A DNA stretch of 64,000 bases, taken from contig JAUJYZ010000220.1 in NCBI GenBank assembly GCA_033675265.1, positions 1-64,000 on the forward strand. The letters run 5' to 3'. The stretch is from Actinostola sp. cb2023 (taxonomy: Eukaryota; Cnidaria; Anthozoa; Actiniaria; Actinostolidae). Position 1 is the stretch's first letter, and the number at the start of each line of letters is the position of its first letter. Positions 1 through 13,652 of the stretch are shown one piece after another. The notes beneath the pieces are model-generated. The model was not told the DNA's origin. It saw only the letters and a list, made by a program, of their open reading frames with translations, and did not search any database. Position numbers and translations under genes: made by a program.

Positions 1-99
1 AAAAAAATATTAAAACCTTTTCGTATAATTTCTAAGACATAATTTTGGTCACGATCAAGAGCCATAGCTGCATGAGAAGTGAGGAAATCCCCGAGGATG

Positions 100-1370
100 T
101 AAGGGGTCGTCGACATATTCACCTTTTCCCGCTTAACGTCCACTGGACGTTTAGGTCAGACCCCCCCTCCCCTCCTCCTTAACGTCCACTTGGAATTTCC
201 TGTTTTTCGTATTGAAAATGCGTGGGAATGGGTTTTTGCATTCAGCAACATGACTCAAAACAAACGGTAGCAAACAACAGTCCAAGGTTCTTTATACCAC
301 TGGAAAATCCTCAAAACTGCCCCCATTCCATGTATAGTTCACTTCATTCTCCTTAATAACACTTATTTTGTATCTCTATATCTTGCCTCTACGAATAATT
401 CTGGCTATTACTTGTGCACAATATATTAGGTCAGTCCTCCGCCATTTTGTGGAGGCGAAAGCGATGCTAACCCTATTTTATTTTGCTGTTATGACACGTT
501 TTGCTCGAAATTCACGAAACTTTGCACAGCTGCATAACTTTACGAGTTTCAACTTTTACGATAATAATATATGTGATAAAATGATCACGTGACCTCTTGC
601 CTCACTCCCATGTCCCTCGAAAATTTGTATTAAAATGGAGTGATGGGTATTTTATGTATGGCAAATGTTATCCCATATTTTCGTTTGTTTTTGTGACAGG
701 TATAAGAATCTGCCCTCACACCTGAACAACTAATTTGTATTAAGGAGATATTTGACAAAATAGGTCACGTGACCTGGAGGGTCAATCATATTGAAGCGAA
801 TATCTCCTTAATGCATATTAGTTGTTCAGGTGTGAGGGCAGATTCTAATACCTGTCACAAAGACAAACGGAAATGTGGCATAACTTTTGCCATAAATAAA
901 ATACCCATCACCCCATTTTAATTCAAATTTTCGAGGGACATGGGAGTGAGGCAAGAGGTCACGTGATCACTTTATCACATATATTATTATCGTAAAAGTT
1001 GAAACTCGTAAAGTTATATACCTGTGAGAAATTTCGTGAATTTCGAGCAAAACCTGTCATAACAGCAAAATAAAATAGGCTTATTTTTAGGCGTACTTGG
1101 GTGCAAGCCACCGCAAACAGAGCTGGCCGTCCATGATTTTCGATAGTTTATATCAGAATCTATTTATATAACACCGAAGTTTGTTAGAACGGACCACCAG
1201 TTTGTTCGTTTTATCTTTGCTTTCTTTTTGTTTTCAACATGAAGTAAAAAAATATTTGTTACAAAAATGCTCCACACTAACGTCCAAATTTTTTCCCGCC
1301 TTACCCCCCTCCCCCCCTAAACGTCCAGTGGACGTTAAGCGGGGAAAGGTGAATATGTCGATGGCCCCTA
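100..1370. mobile_element. Non-autonomous foldback DNA element
   Basis: Outer inverted repeats of about 56 bp lie at 100-155 and 1316-1370 (start TAAGGGGTCGTCGACATATT). Each arm contains the self-complementary word AACGTCCACTGGACGTT. A second, longer imperfect inverted repeat lies inside, about 472-768 against 780-1078, with its centre near 775. No transposase is encoded; short open frames here are by-products of the repeat. No convincing target duplication was found, so the superfamily is open. Confidence 0.7.
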
Positions 1371-4300
1371 AGCACGTACGTACGGTTGTATAATTCCATC
1401 ATTTATGGAGTTTTATTTACATTTGTTATATCCTCCTTTACCACATATCATCTTCTTGATCTTTTTTAATAGTTAACCCTAAATGCTGTCCAGTGGAAAC
1501 GAGCTAACATATATATATGTCTTATATGATTTGTAGTGAAGATAATCCGTTGCTACTTGAACTGAACTGATATCCTGCCGGGCAGTCACGCTTTGTTTAT
1601 CAGTTTAGCGTCGAACTTTGATCCGCTCATGGGTGCCCTCGGTAAGAGCGTTAGTCGGGTAAGTTAAGTCAAGTCTGTCGTCGCCTGCCCCCGTACCTGT
1701 CAAAATAATTCAATTATAGCAGCAGACGAGAGGACAATAGATAAGCCTCTGTTTGCCTACCCCCTCCTCTTCTAGTGATGCTAGGGCGAATTAGATTAAC
1801 TTATTAGCTAACACTGATAACTAACTATACGTTTGGCAGAGAGCGGACTGGAACATAAATTCAAATCGAAACGTTCGTTTGGCCAGGAATCAACTTACTG
1901 GCAACTAGTAGGGGACAACAGAGGCCAGAAAGGTCAATGATACGTCCGAATAAGAAACGACAACATATAGCGGACTGGAACTGACATATATATTCATATT
2001 GAAACGTTCGTTTGGCCAGGCATCTAATAAGGGACAAACAAGAATAAGAATCGACAACAGATAAGTACAACTCGTAGCATATTTATTACTATTCAAATAC
2101 ACACAACGTCTTTGTCCTAGCGCCCTTGGTCAGTCGTTGGTCAGAAGTCAGTATAAAACTGACATTCTGAGCGATACAGACCTCAGGATCTACAATCAAA
2201 TCTAGAAATGCCAATTCCAGCATGATAAACTTGGCAGGAGTAAACAAAATATCACAAAATCACAAAAATCTGCATCAGTTGGATTTTGATAAAACATTTC
2301 ACATTCGTTTGCCTATGTTATCATACTCTGCTGTATTGTGGTTATAGTTTTCTTCTTCTCGAGTACGAATTGTTTTTGCTATAAACTGACTATATAATAT
2401 ATTACCTGAGAGTGTGAATACGTTTGATTGATAGGTTTAAATTAACCTATGCAGTTGGAATAAGCCGAAGAAAAAAACACCTAAGGGCTGGCAGCCTATA
2501 GATATATATAGCCTATAGATCATTTCATTATTATTTTCTTTTGGTCCCTTCGCATTATGAATTCCCCATTTGACCGCATATGTTGGGTTGCGCACTCTTC
2601 AGTTTTGGGGTTACTATCTTTTGGGTTCTTATAGGTTCGGATTCTTTGAGTATGGGTGTGTTGAACCAGGTACATACAGCGTCGGGTTTTAGTATGGGTG
2701 TTTGTGCGGATCCTGGATTTGTATTCGAAGGCATCACCTTTTGTGTGTCCGCCAGATCTCCATAGCTCAAAGGAGTACTGGGTGAGACTGGTGAAACGAT
2801 GGATCCACCCGTTAGTGCTGTAATCGCTGAGCTAGTCATGCAGGCCGGGTCGAACACAAAGCAATATCAACTTCACCTGTCCAGTTACGTTGGTGGCGTC
2901 GCTACGTGGACGACTCTAAGTAAGAGTTAATTACCGAGAACGGAGGCAATAAGCCATATACATCCCGAGGGCCGTATTTGAAATTTATAATTCAAGTACA
3001 AAGATGCAGCGGCCATGTTGGTGGTACAAACAAGAGAAGGCAATGAGGAAGGCTTTGTTGATCGTTGTAGCGCACCAGTATGGCCGTCATGATGTCATAC
3101 ATGTGCAAACAAGAAATAGTTGACAAGTAGTTTGTAGGGTTTCGTCAAGCGTAAATGAAGACTCGGAAAAAAACGAGAAATTGGTTTGCATATGGAAAAT
3201 ATAGTAATAATAACACAAATATATCCACACTATTACTAACCCTAATAATACATGTAAGGTGTGTTACTAAAGTAATTATTATAAATATGAAAACGCGTAA
3301 TTAAGGCTAATTGATACAATAAAGGGCAAGGCTCGAAGCGTTAGTAAAGAGAGAAAGCTAAAATATAATAACAATGATATCAACATCAACGCCGATTACA
3401 AACAACATATGTTCATATCAGACCATATCAGGAATTAGGAATAACGACACTGCAGACCAGCTGGCGGGAGCAGCAGAGCCTATATTGACCCAATACAATT
3501 ACACCCTAGTGACGTCAAAAACAAATCCATCTCCCAGAACTACGTGTTGGTTCTTCAGTAGGATGGAGTCTGCAGATATGTTCAGATATGTTCCGACATG
3601 TTGCCAACCAAACAACGAGAGGCAACACAACACGCGTTGTCACTCAGAAGCCACTCTGAGTGATCTGCCTAAAGACACTGAGGGAACCGGTTATGGCTTC
3701 GCCTCGGACTTGAAACCCCGTCCAGTCCTCATTGTCGGTTTAAAGGAGGAATAGCGCGTAAAATACGTGCACATTTTAAATACTTTAAATCCCCTCAGTG
3801 CCATTATAATCTTCATGTTCTGTGAAATATCAGTTTCCCAATATTAAAATGAGAATTTCTATAAATTTGCGATTAACTTCACTTCCGCCATTAAACAGTT
3901 GTCGCCAGGAAGTGACGTCGCTTACTCAACCCAAAGAAAGTAATGTGGCTAACAGGAGGGAAATTTGCATGAGCATGCGCTTAACCGCTGGACCATAAAA
4001 GCGTAATTTCGGAAGCACAAAAAACCGATTATAGTAATAATAACGCTATATTTTATTATGTTGCTATTTTGATCATCAGAGTTCGTGTGACGCTTTCACC
4101 ACCCGTTCCCTTCGAGTGCTCTCCCTTCCTCCCGAGACTACTAATTACAAATACAAACCATACGACTGACAGCATTTATTACTCTCCAAAAGGAATTAAA
4201 GATACCATGGAAAACTAATAATGATATAAATGTAACTCTACAGAATACTACTTAACTGAAATACTTAACAAAAGTCCAAGTACAGTGTTCAATGTTCGAT

Positions 4301-4727
4301 GTTCAGTGTTGCGTCGATCTTTCTCAGTTGTCCTTCGTCTTTCTTATCCTTCGTCTTTCTTGTGCTTTCCAACTGTCCAACTGCTCTTTCCAACTGCTCC
4401 GGCTCCACTACAAGTAACGTTCTTCTTCTTTAAACCTTCGGAATTTACCCGTATCTCTGTATCAAGATGCTGAAGAGTTTTCTTAGGTTTTTCTCTCTTC
4501 CCGTACACACTCCAACTGAACTATTCACAAAATTCGTATTTTGTTTGATATTGACCGGCACAGGAAGCCCAAGCTGGGATATTGTGGATTATATCTTTAT
4601 TTATTTTTTCTATAAATACTGTAATAACAGTCTTGAAACTCTCCTGGTGTCTTGTGGTATTTATTTACTATACCTGTTCAAAGTTTCGTCGAATTTTAAA
4701 ACAATTTAGATGTACATGTCTTCCCCG
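1371..4727. other. Gene-free AT-rich stretch
   Basis: I see no supportable gene. It holds an imperfect tandem duplication (1843-1969 and 1970-2067, both starting GCGGACTGG) and, near 3868-3960, a short copy of a repeat also present at 7768-7855 (shared core GCCATTAAACAGTTGTCGCC). Open frames at 2555-2857 (minus) and 3374-3754 (plus) have no recognisable domain or splice context. Confidence 0.5.
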
Positions 4728-4873
4728 TACGGTGGGCCGTTAGGGACACTTGTAATACAATATATGTTTTTCGTGCAAACTAATTATTATTATTTTATTC
4801 CTCGCTTCAAAATGTTATATCTTATTTTTGCACTTTTGTTTTAAAAACATACATAAATGCAAATCGTGAACTA
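4728..4873 (+). repeat. Terminal inverted repeat, left copy
   Basis: About 146 bp beginning TACGGTGGGCCGTTAGGGAC. It matches the reverse complement of 57,967-58,114 closely. In both copies the inner edge runs straight into the 20-bp satellite. This is either one end of a very large composite element or one of two same-family copies in opposite orientation. Confidence 0.65.
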
Positions 4874-5053
4874 ACTGTAGATCTCGATTTATAACTGTAG
4901 ATCTCGACTTATAACTGTAGATCGCGACTTATAACTGTAGATCTCGACTTATAACTGTAGATCTCGACTTATAACTGTAGATCTCGACTTATAACTGTAA
5001 ATATCGACTTATAACTGTAGATCTCGACTTATAACTGTAGATCTCGACTTATC
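4874..5053 (+). repeat. 20-bp satellite array (about 9 copies)
   Basis: Tandem copies of CTGTAGATCTCGACTTATAA with single-base variants. The same unit occurs in plus orientation at 25,507-25,727 and 55,696-55,850 and in reverse orientation at 56,897-57,968. The unit includes AGATCT and TCGA palindromes. Confidence 0.9.
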
Positions 5054-6160
5054 ACTGGAAAATCCCACCTTCTTCCATACTATGTAAATAATATGTAAAT
5101 AGTTTGTAAATAAACTGTAAATCGTTATTTACAAACTAATGGTACTTTGACATACTATGTAAATCGAACAATTCTTTGTAAATAGTTTGTAAATCACCGA
5201 GATCCTGTTTGTAAATAATTTGTAAATCCCTTGGATATGTTTGTAAATAGCTTGTAAATAGTTTGTAAATTACTGTGATAATTGTTTGTAAATAGTTTGT
5301 AAATCCCTGGGAAATGTTTGTAAATAGTTTGTAAATTACTGTGATAATGTTTGTAAATAGTTTGTAAATCCCTGGGAAATGTTTGTAAATAGTTTGTAAA
5401 TCCCCGGGATAATGTTTGTAAATAGTTTGTAAATCACTGCGATAATGTTTGTAAATAGTTTGTAAATAAACTGTAAATCGTTATTTACAAACTAATGGTA
5501 CTTTGACATACTATGTAAATCGAACAATTCTTTGTAAATAGTTTGTAAATCACTGAGATCCTGTTTGTAGATAGTTTGTAAATCCCTTGGATATGTTTGT
5601 AAATAGTTTGTAAATCACTGGGAAATGTTTGTAAATAGTTTGTAAATCCCCGGGATAATGTTTGTAAATAGTTTGTAAATCACTGGGATAATGTTTGTAA
5701 ATAGTTTGTAAATAAACTGTAAATCGTTATTTACAAACTAATGGTACTTTGACATACTATGTAAATCGAACAATTCTTTGTAAATAGTTTGTAAATCATT
5801 GGGATAATGTTTGTAAATAGTTTGTAAATCCTGGTAAATGTTTGTAAATAGTTTGTAAATCACTGGGATAATGTTTGTAAATAGTTTGTAAATCCCTGGT
5901 AAATGTTTGTAAATCACTGGGATAATGTTTGTAAATAGTTTGTAAATCACTGGGATAATGTTTGTAAATAGTTTGTAAATCACTGGATTAATGTTTGTAA
6001 ATAGTTTGTAAATCATTGGGAACATGTTTGTAAATAGTTTGTAAATCCCTGGGAAATGTTTGTAAATAGTTTGTAAATCACTGGGATAATGTTTGTAAAT
6101 AGTTTGTAAATCCCTGGGAAATGTTTGTAAATAGTTTGTAAATCAGTCTTTGTAAATTCG
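5054..6160 (+). repeat. TTTGTAAATAG tandem array with higher-order units
   Basis: After a 37-bp junction starting CACTGGAAAATCC, the array consists of ~33-bp units built from GTTTGTAAATAGTTTGTAAA plus a short variable spacer such as CACTGGGATAAT. A longer block containing ACTAATGGTACTTTGACATA recurs near 5130, 5490 and 5735, a higher-order pattern. The reverse complement of the core resembles the 55-bp array at 24,760-25,240. A minus open frame here is only a translated repeat. Confidence 0.85.
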
Positions 6161-7440
6161 TGTTACATGGGTACTGCAAACACCTGTGGAAGTTAAATTG
6201 TTTATTTCAAACATATAAGAAGATATATTGGATGCTATAATTTCAAATTTTAAAACATGACGCTAAAATACCTTCTGTATAAATAAGACAAATAAATACT
6301 AATAATATTAAAAATATAATATTTCTGTCCAATTGACAGAATTTAAACGTTTCGGCATGACTCACGCCATCTTTGAACAATATAATTTACAAGGAATATA
6401 GAAGATATTTATATAGAGATTACACGTGTTATTATACAATTACGTGATAAATTGTTGAACTGCTTGTTTGCTATTGTCTGTACGGTGTGACGTCACTCCT
6501 ACAAACAACATTATCTGTAGATATTGTCTGTATATAGATCAGTTTTGACGTAATGAAAACATGACATGGAAATTAGCTGTTGTTTGTAGCCAATCAAAAT
6601 TGAAATGTGTTAAGGGATTTGTCAGAAATTAAGAGGCTGTGCACGTAAGAACCGACCAGTCGCTTCCAGGGTGAAAAATAGTTTCGGCTGATTTTTACAG
6701 CATAGAAAAGGGTTACCAAACCTAGTTCAAAAATGCATTCCTTTTGGCTCAGTTTTGTATTTTCAAAGAAATATCGCCCGTCAAATATTGGTTGTCCGCT
6801 GAGGCCACATGGAATTAGTTCTAAATGAATATAATTGTAATATTGATTTCCATGTATACATGTAACAATAAAATAAGAATTAAAACTGTAAAATATTATA
6901 TGTATATTCCTACTTTTATTACACACTAAGCTATTTTTTACATGCATTTTTCAGCAGTTTCATCTGCTCTTGTTTGAGTTGCTTCAGCCATTGTTGTTGT
7001 TGCCTGTGGTTTGTTAAGCTGTAATCAGAGAGAAAGGTTTTAATGTTTTTCTATTTGAATAGATTAAAATAACAATACCATGGAGGACAAAATACTTCCT
7101 ATATCTCATCTCAAAATGCTAGTGTGGGTAATCACTTAAAGTCCTATAACCACAACTTCAGGACCAATTTCACCGTACAGTGTGTCCTAATTCCAGACAG
7201 TCCCTAATGCCGGACACTAACCCTTCGTGTTTAAATTAAGCATTATTATTCTTAATTGTAATAAATTGAAATCGACATGGCCAGATTGAATATTGATGAG
7301 TTTTCTTATCAGACATAAATCTTGGGCTTGCTGTCTTTCTTTTGAGTGGGAAAATCCAAAATTTTATAAAGGTAAGTTGAGGGGCTATTTTGCAGAATTT
7401 TAATTGTGCTTTCACTGTGCATACCACGTATAATTTTTTG
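6161..7440. other. Gene-free stretch
   Basis: AT-rich sequence with no recognisable gene, tRNA or complete transposon. A 117-codon minus-strand open frame at 6594-6947 has no domain I recognise. Confidence 0.45.
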
Positions 7441-7442
7441 CA

Positions 7443-8740
7443 ATGAGACTGCACTACTGTCAAATACATCTTACAACTGTCATGTGTAACTGTACTACTG
7501 TCATGTGCGACTGCATTAATGTCATAAACATTTTACTACTGTCATCAGGAAGATCTAGAATCATTGTTCAAACTGTATATACATTGTACATGTACATGTA
7601 TTATAAGTCCACATTGTCAAGGAGGCTTTGAATGGAATTACTTAAAACCTTCACCTTCTCGCAAACATCTTCTACTAAAAAGAAGTTTCCATTTGCATTG
7701 AGAACAGATGAAATGATTATTTTGCAAACGTTTTCTGAGTAGTCTAAGTGAAATACATCCAAATTTGAAAATTTGCCATTAACTTCACGTCCGCCATTAA
7801 ACAGTTGTCGCCAGGAAGTGACGTCACTTACTCAACCAAATAAACTAAGGTGGCAAATATATTATGCGAATGTGAAGTCAGCACACAGGAATATCTGAAG
7901 AATCTAAAAAAAGTGACGAATCACTTGGCAAATCTTCAATATTATCCTCTAAGTTATAACAATCAATTGATTTGTGTTGAGTATTTGGAGTAAGTGACGT
8001 CATCATGGATACAGAGGCAAGATCTTCACATAGCTGCACATGTAGCTACACAAAACAATACAAAGCAAAACAATAGCAAAGACAATTGTGCAGAGACACG
8101 AAGAGCTGACCGACTTAATTTCGCAGGGCGATTAGTTGACACTTCAATAATGGCGGACAACAATTTTTTCAGTATGCTGTCTTAAATTCATTTTTTCAAC
8201 GCATGAAAAACGTTATAAAAAAATGGATAACTTACTTTATATGAAATCATTTGAATTCAGAAAATCGACCACTAAAATTTGACAAATGTATGTGTCAGAT
8301 GAATATTGACATATTTCGACTTCCACACATGACAGTAGTACAAAAGTTATTGCATTGTATTGTATTGTATGATAGTAGTACAGCTACACATGACAGTAGT
8401 AGTTACACATAACAGTAGTACAGCTACACATGACAGTAGTACAGCTACACATGACCGTAGTACAGCTACACATGACCGTAGTACAGCTACACATGACAGT
8501 AGTACAGCTACACATGACAGTAGTACAGTTACATGTACATGTACACATGACAGTAGTACAATGTAGTTACACATGACAGTAGTACAGCTACACATGACAG
8601 TAGTACAGTTACATGTACACATGACAGTAGTAGTTACACATGACAGTATTACAGTTACACACATGACAGTAGTAGTTACACATGACGGTAGTACAGCTAC
8701 ACATGACAGTTAGTACAATGCAGTTATACATGACAGTACA
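7443..8740. mobile_element. Foldback element with inverted minisatellite ends
   Basis: The left side (7443-7545) has repeats of the ACTACTGTCATGTG type; the right side (8326-8740) has about 17 copies of the reverse complement, ACATGACAGTAGTACAGCT. Between them, 7768-8300 is a diverged copy of 58,795-59,220 (shared words include GACCGACT, AATTTCGC and ATAATGGCGGACA-like sequence). The arrangement suggests a repeat family whose ends are minisatellites. No transposase is seen. Confidence 0.5.
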
Positions 8741-10844
8741 GTAAAAACCTGCATAAAAGAACCCCTATTTTTCCAAGTCAGACTGAAATGGTTCTTATAT
8801 ATTGGGTGTCTAGTGAGAAATCAGGCTGAATAGGTTGTAACAGGTTGAATCTTATTTACAGGGCAAAAAAACTATATTAATAATAATAATTATTGTTACA
8901 CATTACAATTATTGTTCCTGATACAATTGTGTATTTCCTTACAATTTGCTTTAATTAGTGAACTACATGTACATGTATTGACCCTGAAAGGTCTAATATT
9001 CACACTAAACATTGACAACCCAACTGTATAGTAAATATAATATTTCTGCATATTCAGCACCGACTGTACCAGTGTGTTCTGAGCTTTAGTCATTTTTCAC
9101 ATACATGTAAGAACCTGCTTCAATTTGTCAGGTTGAACTGGTTCTTATATATTATATTATTATATTGGATGCTTAAGAGAGGATGTCAGTACGAATCGAG
9201 ATTTGCCGGTCAACTAAAAAAAATCGAATTTAATTTTCTTTCGCCATATCATTCCTTTCGATGACCTATTTTAGTGAAAAATACTAAAAAGTTCCAGCGA
9301 TTTTTATTTTAGGAGAAATTTGCAGTTTTTAAAAACCCGCCTGATGACTGAAAATTTTCGGCTAAATTATAAGGCAACTTGGAACAGTCGGTGTGTGTTC
9401 ATCTCTAGCACTACAACAACGACATTCAGCATACTTAATAAACGTTTCTTGGTCTTTTCTACTGTAGTATATATTTGTGTGTTACTTTTGTAGTTATTTT
9501 TCAAATTTGGTTTTAAAAAGGTGTACTGAGCGCCATGAACGGAACGTTGAAATATAGGCAATGTTTGAGGTACGAAAACGGAATCTGGTACCTAATTCTT
9601 TGAGGAAAACGTCATGCCCCAGGAAAGCTTCACCTTTGCTCTTTCAGTTTAGAAAGTCTCAACTTTGAGAATTCAATGTCGCATTTTTGAGAAATAAAAC
9701 TATTATGCTTGGGACTGCCAAAATTAGCATTCATTTCGTCGTTAAAACACAAAACTTAATGCCAAAACACGACTATCTTGCACTGTTAGTTGATCGCTGT
9801 GCGTAACACAATCGGAAAGGGATGTATGGTTCATCTGAGTAGACGCTAGTGTCCAGCGAAGTAAAACAGAAGCCTGGACACACGTCTGCTTTAGGAGGCT
9901 AGGGTTATATGGACTTTAAACATTTATCCTCATTCTAACCTGTTTGACATTCGATTATCAATAGTAACATAATTAAATTCTTACCAGTTCTATTTTCAAC
10001 AATTCGTTTTTGTTTGCTTTGGTATTTTCTCGTCTCTTTCTCACATAATCATTTCCAATTTCCTAAAATATAAAAGATGTAATAAGTTGTTGTTATACTG
10101 TACAGTACATGTATAATTAAGAAGGGTAAAAGTCCATTTTGTTACTCTTGGATTGGAAGAATCAGTATCAAGTACAATATTAGAGTGATTGCAATAAACC
10201 CGTGAAATAAAATACCGTAGTTACATGTAGTATCTAATAGTCATTTTACAATAACTTACAAATTTCTCGCGCGCTGATTGGTTAATTTTCAATAAGAGGA
10301 CAGACAGATTAAAAACAAAATGGCACATACAAAGCTGAAGATCGATGGAGAAAAATTTCATCAATAGACGATTTTCCTTCGTTCCAAGTTGAATTTCTTG
10401 AAGAAATTGAAAAACTATGCTTGTCTCTGGAGGAAGTTGAGTCAGAACAGAAAGGAAATGATAGCATTCGCTTTGCGACACTACATGTAAATGACTACGA
10501 CTGCACGAAATAGTCAATAAATTTGTAAGAGAAATACATGGTGTGTAAACATGTTTGAATAATTTTTCTTATTTGCTGTCGCCTCGTGGATGGATCCACA
10601 CTACTTTGACAATGTATTGACAAAATTTATTGTCAATAAGAGGACAGACGCATAAAAAAGTGATGTCAATTTGTTAAACTGAAAACAAAAAAAACAACAG
10701 AATAATAATAATTAATATTACTAGTCGTTTCTGGTAGAAAGTGTAGTGCTGCGAGTTGTGCACTGCCGTACATGTAGCTTTCAATGCATACATGTGGCTG
10801 TCCCTTGTCAGCAAGGCACATTTGTGGTAAAATAAAATAATAAA
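8741..10844. other. Gene-free stretch with a dispersed repeat
   Basis: No gene is supportable. At 10,261-10,310 is the sequence AATTTCTCGCGCGCTGATTG followed by AATAAGAGGACAGAC-type sequence. It recurs at 22,544-22,600, and its second half again near 10,635-10,655, marking a dispersed family. Confidence 0.45.
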
Positions 10845-12100
10845 ATGCAGTATAATAATAATAATAACTTTATTACGTACTGTGTCATGTGTTCTAACTT
10901 ACAAGAAACTAATTCGAGACACCTATCTATACCCACTAAAATCCCCTCCCCCTCCCATATCTCTACTGATTCTCATTTCCATCCTTGTCCCCATTGTTCC
11001 CATCCCACATCTCCATTGATTCTCATTCCTGTCCCGGTCACATTGTCCCCTTCCATGTCTCTATTTATTCTCATTCCCACCCGAGTTTCTATATACACCA
11101 TTAAAATGGTGTATGCATGGTGTTGCTTTTAAAATACAAATACTGACACTATAATAATCTGGTCATAGACAGACAGCTATAGACATGTACAAGCACTAAA
11201 AGCATGCAATACTTTGCACTATTTATCATATGTTGCACGCTTTTAATAGTTTGTACTCTACTGATATGCAGTAATTAATACAAATATGGATTCAATGAAA
11301 TAGAGATTTGTGTTTGGTGTATATTATATACAATGTTACTGGCCAGATATCAGGAAAGATGTCGAAGCCTCATAGCACACTTGTAGAAGATAAAAGTACA
11401 TCAGGATGGATCGTATAATTTGATTCAGTAGTTGCTTCCATGCCAATGGCATGGGCCGGATTGGTTTGACGAAGACCAACAAACTCGATCAGGTAGATAG
11501 GTCAGCGACAGCGTCTCTGTATCTGGGATACTGTGTCTTTCAAAAGCATCTGAAAGAAGGCTGTAGAAGTACTCCATTGTGGAACTGGACGCGACTGACA
11601 CACAACAGTCAACAGCGCTGAAAACTCATAAAACAACATTGTCTTCCCCTTAAAATGTCACTAAATTGTTCATGACCCTGACGAATGCTTCCAACAATGA
11701 ATAAAGTTGCATTTGACATCATGGATTTGTAGAAAACGAACACTTTCCTGGCTCGAATCAGCGAAAAATAAACGATACTCCGATCCAACGAGTCGTGTTG
11801 TGAGTGTGCGCTGATCAAAAGTACCGTGGCTCACAAATCATCTCCACAAACCCGGCCGTGAAATGCAGTCGAGATTCTCGTTGCATCCACATAAGTGCCC
11901 AGATCCCACACGACCACACATGACACAGGAACTCCGTCGAGATTAGTTTCGCTGCTCGCTACGCTCGCAGCAATTAGAGTCTACTAATGTTTATTGGACT
12001 AATATCTACCGTATTTCACTGGTGTATTGTAATCACTCTACTGTATTTCATCTATTTCATAATAATAATAATAATACAGTAAATAATATTATAATAATAA
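10845..12100. other. Gene-free stretch with simple repeats
   Basis: Contains (TAA)n near 10,855-10,870, a C/T-rich run with about three imperfect ~45-bp copies of a TCTCTACTGATTCTCATTCC-like unit (10,925-11,090), and (TAA)n near 12,058-12,100. No gene is recognised. Confidence 0.45.
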
Positions 12101-12652
12101 TTATACCACTATCTGAAAAATTTCAGCGATTTGATTGGTTGAGAGCAGTGGTATTTCAGCGTAATTTGAAATACCACATGTGAAAATTACAGTTTCCATG
12201 GTAACCACCCTTCTGCCTCATGGTTCAAACAAAATGGCGGACGAAACCAAAGGATATTTTCAGCTGCTAAAAGACAAAAAATGAACCATAAACAAGTCCC
12301 AAAAGCACCAAAAGCCAAACGTACATACACATGGACGATGTTTTAGCATTTCAAGAAGCTTTTCTTTGGATGACTCTGCAGAAGGCAGCGGAAAACGATC
12401 GATACTAGAATGACGATTGAGTGATGTGTTTTTAGCCATTGTCAAAATCAAAGAAAGATCACTATAAAAGGTAATAAATGAAGCCTAGATCACTTTTTAC
12501 TCTGTGTTTTCGTTCTTTGTCTGACTTCGAAAAACGATCGTTATAAGAACACAGATTTGCTATGTTTTATTCACAGCTGACTGCTGTGTTGTGTTAGTTC
12601 AGTCGAGCGTGGACTGTTGCTTGCAAACCTATTTTTCAGATAGTGGTATAAA
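12101..12652. mobile_element. MITE with TTATACCACTATCTGAAAAA ends
   Basis: Perfect ~20-bp terminal inverted repeats: TTATACCACTATCTGAAAAA at the left and its reverse complement ending at 12,652. It is 552 bp with no open frame of note. The flanks are AT-rich and low-complexity, so a target duplication cannot be assigned. Confidence 0.7.
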
Positions 12653-12736
12653 CAAATAATAGCATGTTTTGTACGTGATATTTGGGATAAATACCACGAG
12701 TGATATTTCAAAATTGTTAACAAAATTTCACGAGCC

Positions 12737-13652
12737 TCCTTAATTTGAACCAGTTCAAAATAAATTAAACCAGTTCAAAATAATTTGAACCAAAAATCAT
12801 TTTGAATCACAACACACACAATAATACGTTCTTTACTTACATGTACATCTTGGTTTTTGTAAGCACTTTCTCATATATGAGAAGCTTGCTATTACCTATA
12901 CTAATTTAGTCCACTTCCTCTATTTTATTTTACAATACATGTATGTCTTTTTATCCAGCTCAACTGGGCACTCTTCAGAATATATATGTAGTGTGTGGTT
13001 TCCTTGTATACCCTACCGTGTACCCTTTCAAAAAAAGAATACCCCCCTCTCCTCCACCAGAGACTAAATAGAGGTACAGTAACTGAATTGTACTGTTTCC
13101 CACTCAATTGATATGTGATTATTCAGTATTTACTGGCAGCAATGGAAAGAGTATGTTTAGTGGTATCAATGTTGCATTGCGGCTGATGGAAAAACATTTA
13201 ACAAAATATATACATGTACAATGTACTGCTTTCACAATGCGATAGCAAATAAAAGATAAATAATATTCTTTCTATTAGTTCCATTGCAATACAGCCAACA
13301 GCCAGAGGTCGCTTAATAATTTATGTTTACCATACTGTAGGTACTTCCTTCCTTCCTTCCTTCCTTCCTTCCTTCCTTCCTTCCTTCCTTCCTTCCTTCC
13401 TTCCTTCCTTCCTTCCTTCCTTCCTTCCTTCCTTCCTTCCTTCCTTCCTTCCTCCCTCCCTCCCTCCCTCCCTCCCTCCCTCCCTCCCTCCCTCCCTCCC
13501 TCCTTAATTTGAACCAGTTCAAAATAAATTAAACCAGTTCAAAATAATTTGAACCAAAAATCATTTTGAATCACAACACACACAATAATACGTTCTTTAC
13601 TTACATGTACATCTTGGTTTTTGTAAGCACTTTCTCATATATGAGAAGCTTG
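12737..13652 (+). repeat. Exact 152-bp direct repeat flanking a microsatellite
   Basis: The segments 12,737-12,888 and 13,501-13,652 appear identical (start TCCTTAATTTGAACCAGTTC). They bound a 612-bp interval that ends in the TTCC/CCTC microsatellite. This looks like a recent tandem segmental duplication, or a slippage product anchored at TCC-rich sequence. Confidence 0.85.
13346..13504. repeat. TTCC then CCTC tetranucleotide microsatellite
   Basis: About 26 TTCC units followed by about 13 CCTC units. The clean boundary indicates expansion of a derived unit. The open frame here (Arg/Lys/Glu/Gly repeats on minus) is an artefact. Confidence 0.97.

Noticed and set aside
2555..2857. 100-codon minus frame, possible exon
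   Set aside because: Low-complexity Ser/Thr/Pro composition, no domain, no convincing splice sites.
3374..3754. 126-codon plus frame
   Set aside because: No recognisable domain or gene context; lies in repeat-bearing AT-rich sequence.
4868..6160. CRISPR-like regular repeats
   Set aside because: Units are direct tandem repeats without unique spacers of constant length in a eukaryotic context; they are satellites.
13313..13522. Minus-strand 69-codon frame rich in Arg, Glu, Lys and Gly
   Set aside because: It is a translation of the TTCC/CCTC microsatellite.
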